Position numbers and translations under genes: made by a program. A DNA stretch of 8,955 nt from Candidatus Bathyarchaeum sp. Lineage in GTDB: Archaea; Thermoproteota; Bathyarchaeia; Bathyarchaeales; Bathyarchaeaceae. Where the stretch lies: positions 1 through 8,955 of the forward strand of contig SOJY01000244.1 in NCBI GenBank assembly GCA_004376385.1, read 5' to 3'. The notes beneath the pieces are model-generated. The model had not been told where the DNA came from, ran no database searches, and saw only the letters and a list, made by a program, of their open reading frames with translations. Positions 1 to 5,938 of the stretch are shown piece after piece (positions within the stretch are counted from its first letter, which is position 1; each line of letters begins with the position of its first letter).

Positions 1-729
1 TCAATTTTTGTTCATACCGATTATCCGGTTATTTCGAGTTTAGGGTCTCAGTTTGCAGGTTGGCAAATCAAAGCCGACAAATACACTGCAATGGGCTCTG
101 GTCCAGCTCGCGCACTCGCTTTAAAGCCTAAAGAACTCTACGAAAAAATCAGTTACAAGGACTCTTCAGACGTGGGTGTACTAGTTCTCGAAACCTCAAA
201 AGAACCTCCTGAAGAGGCGGTCGCAAACATTTCTGAAGAATGTAACATTGATCCCGAGAACCTGTTTTTGATTCTGGTGCCCACTTCCTCTGTTGCTGGT
301 TCAGTTCAGATTTCGGGAAGGATAGTGGAGACTGGCTTGCATAAACTCACGGAACTGGGGCTCGATCCGAAACTGGTTACTCATGCTTGTGGATATGCGC
401 CCATAGCGCCGGTGCATCCGAAATTGGCTCAGGCGATGGGGAGAACCAATGATGCGATAATTTATGCTGGCACTGCATACTATACGGTGAATGCTGATGA
501 TGAGGAGTTGAAGGGACTGTTGGAGAAGGCGCCGGCTTCAGCGTCTAAAGGCTATGGAAAGCCCTTTATGGAAATCTTCAAGGAAGCAGGCTACGATTTC
601 TATAAGATTGACCCTGGGTTGTTTGCTCCGGCGGTTTTTGTGGTTAACAACTCTAAGACAGGCAAAACCTTTAGAGCCGGAAAAATCGACGTGGAAATCT
701 TTAAAAAGTCAATAAAGTTCCAAGCTTAA
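1..729 (+). CDS. mch: Methenyltetrahydromethanopterin cyclohydrolase (5'-truncated by window edge)
   Basis: Mch catalyses the reversible hydrolysis of 5,10-methenyl-H4MPT to 5-formyl-H4MPT in the cytoplasm, a step of the H4MPT branch of the archaeal Wood-Ljungdahl/methanogenesis pathway. The reading frame is open from base 1, so the gene starts left of the window. The 242 residues present are roughly the last three quarters of a family usually a little over 300 long. Family signatures are a TDYPV...SQFAGW segment near the edge, then MGSGPARALA (ATG at base 91, internal and not the true start), a PTSSVAGSVQISGR segment, and THACGYAPIAPVHPK. The C-terminal part (FAPAVFVVNN) is also typical. The stop TAA at 727-729 overlaps the stop of the convergent ubiX. 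Upstream signals are outside the window. The family call is secure; substrate H4MPT versus a related pterin is inferred from the family. Confidence 0.95.
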   Translation, partial: SIFVHTDYPVISSLGSQFAGWQIKADKYTAMGSGPARALALKPKELYEKISYKDSSDVGVLVLETSKEPPEEAVANISEECNIDPENLFLILVPTSSVAGSVQISGRIVETGLHKLTELGLDPKLVTHACGYAPIAPVHPKLAQAMGRTNDAIIYAGTAYYTVNADDEELKGLLEKAPASASKGYGKPFMEIFKEAGYDFYKIDPGLFAPAVFVVNNSKTGKTFRAGKIDVEIFKKSIKFQA

Positions 730-1295
730 CCTGTCTTTTGGATTTCCGGCCATCTCTTGTAAAGCGTGTGCTCTAGTCCTAGAATGTCCAAGACTCTTCC
801 AACAACAAAATCTACCAGATCTTCGATATTCTTTGGTTTATGGTAGTATGCTGGCATTGACGGAATGATTATGGCGCCTTGCGTTGCCAGGTCTAACATG
901 TTCCTGAGATGAATTGTGTTCAACGGGGTTTCTCTGGGCACAAGGATCAGTTTTCTCTTTTCCTTTAGTGTCACATCTGCTGCTCTCAGGATCACGTTTT
1001 CTGCGAATCCGCTAGCGATGCCTGCCAGGGTTTTCATGCTACAAGGAACGATCACCATGCCATCCATTTTGAAGGATCCACTCACGATTGGGGAACTCCA
1101 ATCATCAATTTCATGAACGTGATCGGCTAATTTTTCTAGGGTTTTTTCGGATGTTTCAAGTTCGTGTTTGATTATTTTTTTTGCGGCTTGGCTGATGACT
1201 AGATGGGTTTCGATTTTTTTGTTTTGTAATACTTCTAGTAGGCGTTTGCCGTAGATGACGCCACTGGCTCCAGTTATTGCTATGGTTAGTTTCAC
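726..1295 (-). CDS. ubiX: UbiX-type flavin prenyltransferase
   Basis: UbiX joins a dimethylallyl group to reduced FMN, giving prenylated FMN, the cofactor of UbiD-family decarboxylases. In many archaea one UbiD homologue acts in the modified mevalonate pathway, so ubiX can serve isoprenoid lipid synthesis rather than quinones. The 189 residues match the family length. Visible motifs are the N-terminal Rossmann-like TGASG (residues 8-12), SGS at 72-74, VPCSMKTLAGIA at 83-94, RAADV at 104-108, the LVPRETPLNTIHLRNML block at 118-134, and PAYYHKP at 148-154. The start is GTG at 1293-1295, with an AGGTG ribosome binding site five bases upstream. The gene converges on mch with a 4-bp stop overlap. 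The S-component gene lies 81 bp upstream on the same strand, separated by a hairpin with a T-run, so co-transcription is uncertain. No ubiD is visible in the window. Confidence 0.94.
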   Translation of the reverse strand: MKLTIAITGASGVIYGKRLLEVLQNKKIETHLVISQAAKKIIKHELETSEKTLEKLADHVHEIDDWSSPIVSGSFKMDGMVIVPCSMKTLAGIASGFAENVILRAADVTLKEKRKLILVPRETPLNTIHLRNMLDLATQGAIIIPSMPAYYHKPKNIEDLVDFVVGRVLDILGLEHTLYKRWPEIQKTG

Positions 1296-1300
1296 ACAGG

Positions 1301-1305
1301 CACCT
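1301..1305 (-). promoter_or_regulatory. Ribosome binding site of ubiX (AGGTG)
   Basis: On the minus strand AGGTG lies five bases before the GTG at 1293-1295 and can pair fully with the CACCT of the usual 16S rRNA 3' end. It supports the GTG start, which also puts the family's conserved N-terminus at the right place. Confidence 0.6.
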
Positions 1306-1343
1306 GTTTATTATTCTCTGTTTGTTGTTCACTAAAGCCTTTT

Positions 1344-1377
1344 GGGAAAAAATGAAGAAAACGGTAACTACCGTCTT
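1344..1377 (-). terminator. Hairpin plus T-run after the S-component gene
   Basis: Read on the minus strand, the last base of the S-component TAA is followed by arms AAGACGGT and ACCGTTTT around the tetraloop AGTT (1358-1377). That gives eight pairs, one of them G-U. A pyrimidine-rich stretch with six consecutive T (1347-1352) follows. The core is a near-perfect palindrome, ACGGTA-AC-TACCGT, at 1361-1374. This resembles an intrinsic terminator, or an attenuator ahead of ubiX. Archaea mostly terminate on T-rich tracts, so the T-run may matter more than the stem. Confidence 0.55.
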
Positions 1378-2012
1378 TATTCGTTCTTTTGTTCGGTTGT
1401 TAACGCTGGGATTCTTCGGAAGATTATGAGTCCAAGTGTTAGTGAAGCAGTTAGGTCGATTATTCCTTGTATGATGTTCCAGAATGCTACTTCAGTGATA
1501 TATGCTCCAAATCCAATGAAACCTAGTGTAGTTACATTTTCGAACAAGCTAATTATTGCGTCAGGTGTCATGTTGAAGAAGAATGGTATTGCAAAGTAGA
1601 AATTGAAAATTACTGTAACTACAACTCGTACAATAATTGCCAAAATAGATGCTACCACGAAAAGTCGCTTGTTTTCCAGAAGTTTTTTTGTTCCGCCTGC
1701 TTTCCATGCGAAAATGGCTGGGATAAGGAACATCCAAATGGTTGCTACGGATTTCATTGTGGCTCCAACCCAACCTCCAGCGAAGGGTCCTAAAAATCCT
1801 ACAAGAGGTGCACTGATAAGTAGGCTTAGGAGGGCGGGTTTGAATCCAAAGATTATCCAGCAGAGCATCCATGGAATGGCTACCAAGTCTATTCGCATAG
1901 TCCATGGTGATATGAAAAGCGGGGGAAGAATCTGCAGGATTACGGCTAGTGACGCTAGTAGGGTGGCGCCTGCGAGTTTTACTGTTGGTCTATCGAGGTT
2001 CATGATTAACAT
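1377..2012 (-). CDS. ECF transporter S component-like membrane protein (possible vitamin/riboflavin uptake)
   Basis: This is a 211-residue, very hydrophobic protein, the size and shape expected of the substrate-binding S subunit of an energy-coupling-factor vitamin transporter. Likely membrane segments are about residues 12-34, 40-58, 59-75, 82-103, 116-139, and one or two within 158-199, giving about six helices. The glycine-rich stretch VGFLGPFAGGWVGATMK (71-87) and the last helix pair (FWNIIQGIIDLTASLTLG) resemble RibU-like S components. The C-terminus is short and charged. No EcfA ATPase or EcfT gene is present, so it would have to share a module encoded elsewhere. The neighbouring ubiX needs FMN, which makes riboflavin an attractive substrate, but this is inference only. 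A second ATG (2001-2003) three codons in is an alternative start. A TATA-like box about 30 bp upstream fits a short leader or leaderless transcript. Confidence 0.7.
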   Translation of the reverse strand: MLIMNLDRPTVKLAGATLLASLAVILQILPPLFISPWTMRIDLVAIPWMLCWIIFGFKPALLSLLISAPLVGFLGPFAGGWVGATMKSVATIWMFLIPAIFAWKAGGTKKLLENKRLFVVASILAIIVRVVVTVIFNFYFAIPFFFNMTPDAIISLFENVTTLGFIGFGAYITEVAFWNIIQGIIDLTASLTLGLIIFRRIPALTTEQKNE

Positions 2013-2040
2013 TCCAGCGAATGCTTTCTATATTCTTAAC

Positions 2041-2048
2041 TTATTTAA
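2041..2048 (-). promoter_or_regulatory. TATA-like box for the S-component gene
   Basis: On the minus strand TTAAATAA lies about 30 bases before the ATG at 2010-2012. Given the archaeal spacing of about 25 bases from TATA box to transcription start, the transcript would begin within a few bases of the start codon. It forms one side of the divergent promoter region 2013-2144. Confidence 0.4.
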
Positions 2049-2096
2049 GAGTAACTACCCATAAACAAGTATGACTTTGGTGTTTTCAACAAAAGG

Positions 2097-2104
2097 TTTT
2101 AAAG
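2097..2104 (+). promoter_or_regulatory. TATA-like box for the coiled-coil gene
   Basis: TTTTAAAG, preceded by AAAAGG, lies about 40 bases before the ATG at 2145. This fits a transcript starting near 2125-2130 with a short leader. A second A/T-rich stretch (2119-2126) is too close to the start codon to serve as TATA box unless translation begins further in. Confidence 0.35.
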
Positions 2105-2144
2105 AATTCGCCCCATTCTTAAAATAAAGTGTGGAACAAGGGCT

Positions 2145-3395
2145 ATGCCTGAAACTCTTGAGATACCGCTCAACGCCGTCAACGAATGGCTAAACAAAGA
2201 AACAACCTCTATAGTTGAACCCCTAAAGGCAGAAGCAAAAAAAACACTTGAAGACACACAAGGCAAGCTTGAAGATCTCTCAGAAGCTTGCGACAAACTG
2301 TTAGATGATGCAGAAAAAGAAATGGCGAAAGGTAACCGCAAAACGTATCGTCGCGCAAAATTCCTCTATAAACTTGCTGGAACCTTCTCCGATTTAATCG
2401 AGGAAGTCACCATTCCCGAAGAGATCAACGCAAAAACCCTCAACGAAACTTCTGAACAAATCAAAAAAACCCTAAAAACAATCGGTCAAGAGAGAACGAA
2501 ATGGTTCCGCGCTATTTCCCCCTACTTCATAATTTCGCGTCGAAGATTTGATGTTGCGTTGAAGAGGGCAGATGATTCGTTCCGAAATTTTACTGACTTT
2601 TTGTCTGACGAGTACGCTAAGGCTGAACGTGCTGAAGGAGTTTCTTCTAAGGTTGAAAAGCTACGTCAATCTTTAAGCGAGTTAAACAATGCTGAAAAGG
2701 CTAAAGAAGAGAGGAAGCAAAATAAAGAGCTTCTTGAGAAGAAGATAGCGCAAAATCAACAGAAAATGCAGGCAATCCAGAGTAAAGGTGAGGTAGTTGA
2801 ACTCGCTCAACTAAACGCGAGAATCGAAGAGTTAACGGAAACTGCTAAACATGAACTGCGACATATCCAAAAACCGTTTCTAAAATTTCAAACATTAGTT
2901 AACAGCCCAGGTTACAGTCTTTTTCCAGAGGCAACCAATAAGCTTGACGAATACTTGACGAATCCATTCGAGGCCTTGGCGACGGAGAAAGAAGGTTTTC
3001 CTCTTCTCAGAAGCATTCTTCAAAAGATAGATGCTGCTTTAGATAACAAAAAAATGAAGCTGAAATCGAGTCGCTTGAGAAAGGCGAAAGACCAAATATG
3101 TAGTATTCTTAACAAAGCCGCCCTAGTATCACTTCATAAGGATTGCAGCGAAGCATTCAGCAAAAAAAGGGAGTTGTCAACATCAGGGATAATAAGCGCG
3201 TCTAGAGACGAAAGAGCAGAGTTACAGGATCGCTTGAAAGACTTGCAAAGACAAAAGAGTCTCCTTGACGCCAGAGACGCTAGGTTCGAGAAAGAAAATA
3301 AAGAAGCACGCAGAAAAGTTGATAAACAGAAAAGAGGTCTGGAAAAGATCGTTTCAGACCTATCCGACAAGAATGTACAGATCGTGATAAATTAA
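2145..3395 (+). CDS. Coiled-coil protein of unknown function
   Basis: I do not recognise a named family for this 416-residue protein. It is highly charged, rich in Lys and Glu, nearly all helical in appearance, and has no signal peptide, membrane segment or enzymatic motif that I can see. Residues 1-160 hold several amphipathic helices, including an aromatic/basic patch around 119-134 (KWFRAISPYFIISRRR). Residues 163-245 form a long heptad-like coiled coil (VEKLRQSLSELNNAEKAKEE and beyond). Residues 246-345 form a more globular helical segment. Residues 354-408 form a second coiled coil. Two coiled coils around a helical middle could fold back as a hairpin, as in SMC-like or structural proteins, but no ATPase heads are present. 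The gene has its own divergent promoter region and is separated from the redox operon by 122 bp, so a functional link is not implied. Confidence 0.85.
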   Translation: MPETLEIPLNAVNEWLNKETTSIVEPLKAEAKKTLEDTQGKLEDLSEACDKLLDDAEKEMAKGNRKTYRRAKFLYKLAGTFSDLIEEVTIPEEINAKTLNETSEQIKKTLKTIGQERTKWFRAISPYFIISRRRFDVALKRADDSFRNFTDFLSDEYAKAERAEGVSSKVEKLRQSLSELNNAEKAKEERKQNKELLEKKIAQNQQKMQAIQSKGEVVELAQLNARIEELTETAKHELRHIQKPFLKFQTLVNSPGYSLFPEATNKLDEYLTNPFEALATEKEGFPLLRSILQKIDAALDNKKMKLKSSRLRKAKDQICSILNKAALVSLHKDCSEAFSKKRELSTSGIISASRDERAELQDRLKDLQRQKSLLDARDARFEKENKEARRKVDKQKRGLEKIVSDLSDKNVQIVIN

Positions 3396-3407
3396 CTGGA
3401 TTTCATA

Positions 3408-3418
3408 ACGTTTTTGTC
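3408..3418 (+). terminator. Possible T-tract terminator after the coiled-coil gene
   Basis: Five consecutive T (3411-3415) follow the stop codon by about 15 bases, in the gap before the redox operon. Archaeal transcription commonly ends at short T-tracts. No stable hairpin is visible here, so support is weak. Confidence 0.25.
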
Positions 3419-3453
3419 CCTAAATCTCATCAACTAGGAAACTCGGACAATTC

Positions 3454-3469
3454 TTTAAACATTTATTTA
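3454..3469 (+). promoter_or_regulatory. TATA-like region for the NuoE-NuoF-FrhB-fusion operon
   Basis: The A/T stretch TTTAAACATTTATTTA lies about 50-65 bases before the ATG at 3518 and offers two overlapping TATA-like boxes. The predicted transcription start is about 3485-3493, leaving a 25-35 base leader with AAGG (3509-3512) as ribosome binding site. It is the only promoter-like signal before the three closely spaced genes. Confidence 0.4.
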
Positions 3470-3517
3470 GTAGGATAATTTAACTTAGTCTCCAAAAATG
3501 GCGGGGTTAAGGCTATC

Positions 3518-3970
3518 ATGTCTGGGGATCTAATAGACCAAATTATAGATAAGTATGTGAATGAAAAAGGGATTTTGATTCAATTACTACTCGATATTCA
3601 ACATGAATTTCATTGGATACCAAAAGAGGCAATAAAAAGAATAAGCGAGAGGCTCAAGATTCCGTACAGTCAAATATTTAGGGTTGCAAGTTTTTACACT
3701 GCACTAAGTCTCAAACCTATCGGTCGTCATCTTATTAGAGTATGCGTCGGTACTGCTTGTTATGTTCGAGGAGGAACGAGAATTCTGGATTCCGTAGAGA
3801 AAAAATTAGGGATAAAATCTGGCGAGACAACAAGCGACGGTAAGTTCAGCTTAGCGACAGTCAATTGCTTAGGTTGCTGCGCCTTGGGGCCAGTTATAGA
3901 AATTGATGGCCAATATTTTGGAAAGCTTAATTCCGCAAATCTTGAGAAAACACTCTCTAACTATAATTAA
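3518..3970 (+). CDS. nuoE: NuoE/HydC-like [2Fe-2S] thioredoxin-fold subunit
   Basis: This is a 150-residue member of the 24-kDa NADH dehydrogenase/HydC family, which carries one [2Fe-2S] cluster next to the flavin subunit. The N-terminal helical part has the family's 'LIQLLLDIQHEFHWIPKEAI' signature (residues 20-39). The C-terminal thioredoxin-like domain has all four ligands: C76 and C81 (CVGTAC) and C117 and C121 (CLGCC). C120 is an extra cysteine between the last two. The length matches short HydC/HndA forms. It is first in a three-gene operon, with the NuoF gene 18 bp downstream in the same frame. Its stop TAA is backed by an in-frame TGA four codons later. The symbol reflects the family; this is unlikely to be respiratory complex I, because no membrane or quinone-module genes accompany it. 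Confidence 0.93.
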   Translation: MSGDLIDQIIDKYVNEKGILIQLLLDIQHEFHWIPKEAIKRISERLKIPYSQIFRVASFYTALSLKPIGRHLIRVCVGTACYVRGGTRILDSVEKKLGIKSGETTSDGKFSLATVNCLGCCALGPVIEIDGQYFGKLNSANLEKTLSNYN

Positions 3971-3971
3971 C

Positions 3972-3976
3972 AGGAG
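3972..3976 (+). promoter_or_regulatory. Ribosome binding site before the NuoF gene (AGGAG)
   Basis: AGGAG lies 12 bases before the NuoF ATG at 3989, which is long. It lies only two bases before an out-of-frame ATG at 3979 that opens an 11-codon frame ending at 4014. The 3989 start is kept because it begins the long frame and yields a complete N-terminal domain. Confidence 0.4.
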
Positions 3977-3988
3977 AAATGAAAAGTT

Positions 3989-5923
3989 ATGGAACCGTTA
4001 AATTCTTCATCTGATCTGGAAAAACTCAGAAAAAAGATACTTGACAAAAAAGATTCTAAGGGGCTAGCTATCTCAGTATGCGTAAGTACTGGTTGTAAAG
4101 CTCTTGGCGTCCAAAAAGTCCTTGAAGCTTTCAATGTAGAAATCAAAAAACAGTACCTAGAAGGCAAAGTAGACATTAAAGAAACAGGTTGCCTAGGTTT
4201 CTGCGAAAAAGGTCCTAGAATAGTCATCTATCCTGAAGAAATTTACTATTTCCAAGTAGACGCAAAAGATGTACCAGAAATCATATCGAAGACTTTGATT
4301 AACAATGAAATTATTGAAAGGTTACTTTACACTGATTCGATAACTGGCAAAAAAGCACGGTATCTGTCTGAAGTTCCGTTCTACAAGTTTCAGAACAGGC
4401 TTCTTTTGGAGAGCAATAGTAAAATCGACCCTAAAAAGATAGAGAATTACTTAGCGATCGGTGGTTACGCAGCATTAGCAAAAGCTCTTTTTCAAATGAC
4501 ACCTGAGGACGTAATGAAGGAAGTTAAGGAATCCCATCTTCGAGGTCGCGGTGGAGGCGGTTTCCCAACTTACATAAAGTGGGAATCTACCCGAAAGGCG
4601 CCAGGAGAGCCCAAATATGTTATTGTAAACTGCGACGAAGGCGATCCGGGAGCCTTCATGAACAGGGCGTTGATGGAAGGAAATCCACATTCAATCCTTG
4701 AGGGCCTTATCATAGGAGCTTATGCGATAGGTTCGCACGAGGGATTCGTTTATGTGCGTCAAGAGTATCCACTCGCAATTGAGAACATGGAGATAGCCCT
4801 TAAACAAGCAGAAGAGATGGGACTTTTAGGTGAAGACATACTAGGTTCAGGATTTGACTTCAGGGTTAAGATCCATAAAGGGGCAGGCGCTTTTGTGTCT
4901 GGCGAGTCAAGTGCCCTGATGACTGCAATAGAAGGAAAGGTCGGTGAACCAAGACCAAAATATGTCCACACATCTGAAAAAGGAGTCTGGGATAAGCCGA
5001 GCACACTGAATAATGTTGAGACCTGGGCTAACATACCCCTTATAATCAATAATGGTGCTGAATGGTTTGCATCCATTGGTACCGCAGGCAGCAAAGGCAC
5101 CAAAATATTTGCTTTAGCCGGCAAAGTAAACAACACTGGTTTAGTTGAGGTTCCTTTCGGCATTTCGTTAAGAGACATCATCTACAAAATTGGTGAAGGA
5201 ATCCCGGATGGAAAGAAATTTAAGGGTGTTCAAACCGGGGGTCCCTCTGGAGGCGTCATTCCTGAGCAGCACTTAGATTCTCCCGTTGATTTTGACGAAC
5301 TCACCAAACTAGGTTCAATGATGGGTTCTGGCGGGATGATCGTAATGGACGAAGATACCTGCATGGTAGAATTAGCCCGCTACTTTGTAAACTTCTTATG
5401 CGATGAATCTTGCGGAAAGTGTACACCTTGTCGGGAAGGATTGAAACAAGCTAATATAATATTAAACAGGATCGTTAGCGGTAAAGGAACAGAGGATGAC
5501 ATAGATAAACTTGGAAAAATTGCAGAAGTAACCAGTGTTGCCTCCCTTTGCGCTTTAGGAAGAACATCTGCGAATCCTGTGCTAACTACCCTCCGTTATT
5601 TCAGAGACGAATATGAAGCACACATAAATGAGAAGAGGTGCCCCGCGTTAGTGTGTAAAGGATTAATATCTTATTATATTGACCCAGAGAAGTGTCAGGC
5701 ATGCATGATTTGTTTTAGGAATTGTCCTGCGAATGCAATAATTGGAGAAAAGATGAAGATTCATGTGATTGATCAATCCAAGTGCACCAAATGTGGAACA
5801 TGTTATGATATGTGTCCGCCTAAATTTAGGGCAGTGCAAAAAATTTCTGGTGAAAAGGTTCCTCCACCTATTCCAGAAGAAGAGAGATTAGTCAAGAGAT
5901 TGAGGGAGAAGAAGCGAGACTAG
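3989..5923 (+). CDS. nuoF: HydB-type NuoF: FMN/NAD(H)-binding iron-sulfur flavoprotein subunit
   Basis: This 644-residue flavoprotein is the predicted NAD(P)(H)-reacting subunit of a soluble multi-subunit oxidoreductase. Domains in order are: an N-terminal thioredoxin-like [2Fe-2S] domain (C31, C36, C68, C72); an FMN/NAD-binding core with GRGGGGFPTYIKW (186-198), CDEGDPGAFMNR (215-226) and GAGAFVSGESSA (298-309); an SLBB-like segment (about 375-430); the N3-type [4Fe-4S] site CGKCTPCREG (C475, C478, C481) with C521; a CPALVC pair (C551, C556); and a C-terminal ferredoxin domain with two full [4Fe-4S] motifs (C569/572/575/579 and C599/602/605/609). Respiratory NuoF lacks the outer domains; this layout is that of HydB/HndC in NAD(P)-linked and electron-bifurcating hydrogenases. 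Two oddities are Tyr195 where the flavin-loop motif usually has Gly, and ESS where GEET is usual near the nucleotide site. It sits between nuoE and the NuoG-FrhB fusion with 15-18 bp gaps. Confidence 0.94.
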   Translation: MEPLNSSSDLEKLRKKILDKKDSKGLAISVCVSTGCKALGVQKVLEAFNVEIKKQYLEGKVDIKETGCLGFCEKGPRIVIYPEEIYYFQVDAKDVPEIISKTLINNEIIERLLYTDSITGKKARYLSEVPFYKFQNRLLLESNSKIDPKKIENYLAIGGYAALAKALFQMTPEDVMKEVKESHLRGRGGGGFPTYIKWESTRKAPGEPKYVIVNCDEGDPGAFMNRALMEGNPHSILEGLIIGAYAIGSHEGFVYVRQEYPLAIENMEIALKQAEEMGLLGEDILGSGFDFRVKIHKGAGAFVSGESSALMTAIEGKVGEPRPKYVHTSEKGVWDKPSTLNNVETWANIPLIINNGAEWFASIGTAGSKGTKIFALAGKVNNTGLVEVPFGISLRDIIYKIGEGIPDGKKFKGVQTGGPSGGVIPEQHLDSPVDFDELTKLGSMMGSGGMIVMDEDTCMVELARYFVNFLCDESCGKCTPCREGLKQANIILNRIVSGKGTEDDIDKLGKIAEVTSVASLCALGRTSANPVLTTLRYFRDEYEAHINEKRCPALVCKGLISYYIDPEKCQACMICFRNCPANAIIGEKMKIHVIDQSKCTKCGTCYDMCPPKFRAVQKISGEKVPPPIPEEERLVKRLREKKRD

Positions 5924-5924
5924 A

Positions 5925-5929
5925 GGGTG
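5925..5929 (+). promoter_or_regulatory. Ribosome binding site deciding the start of the FrhB-fusion gene (GGGTG)
   Basis: GGGTG lies nine bases before the ATG at 5939 but only three before an in-frame TTG at 5933. The spacing and the codon favour ATG, giving 475 rather than 477 residues. Confidence 0.45.
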
Positions 5930-5938
5930 TGATTGAAG

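Noticed and set aside
1603..2064. 153-codon plus-strand frame opposite the S-component gene
   Set aside because: It is antisense to a clear membrane-protein gene, and its Arg/Thr/Ile-rich product shows no domain; it is a shadow of the real frame.
2119..2126. TTAAAATA as the main promoter of the coiled-coil gene
   Set aside because: It is only 18 bases before the ATG, so the transcript would start inside the coding region; the box at 2097-2104 has better spacing.
5933..5938. TTG start for the FrhB-fusion protein
   Set aside because: The ribosome binding site would be only three bases away and an in-frame ATG two codons later has normal spacing; the difference is two residues, so this remains minor.
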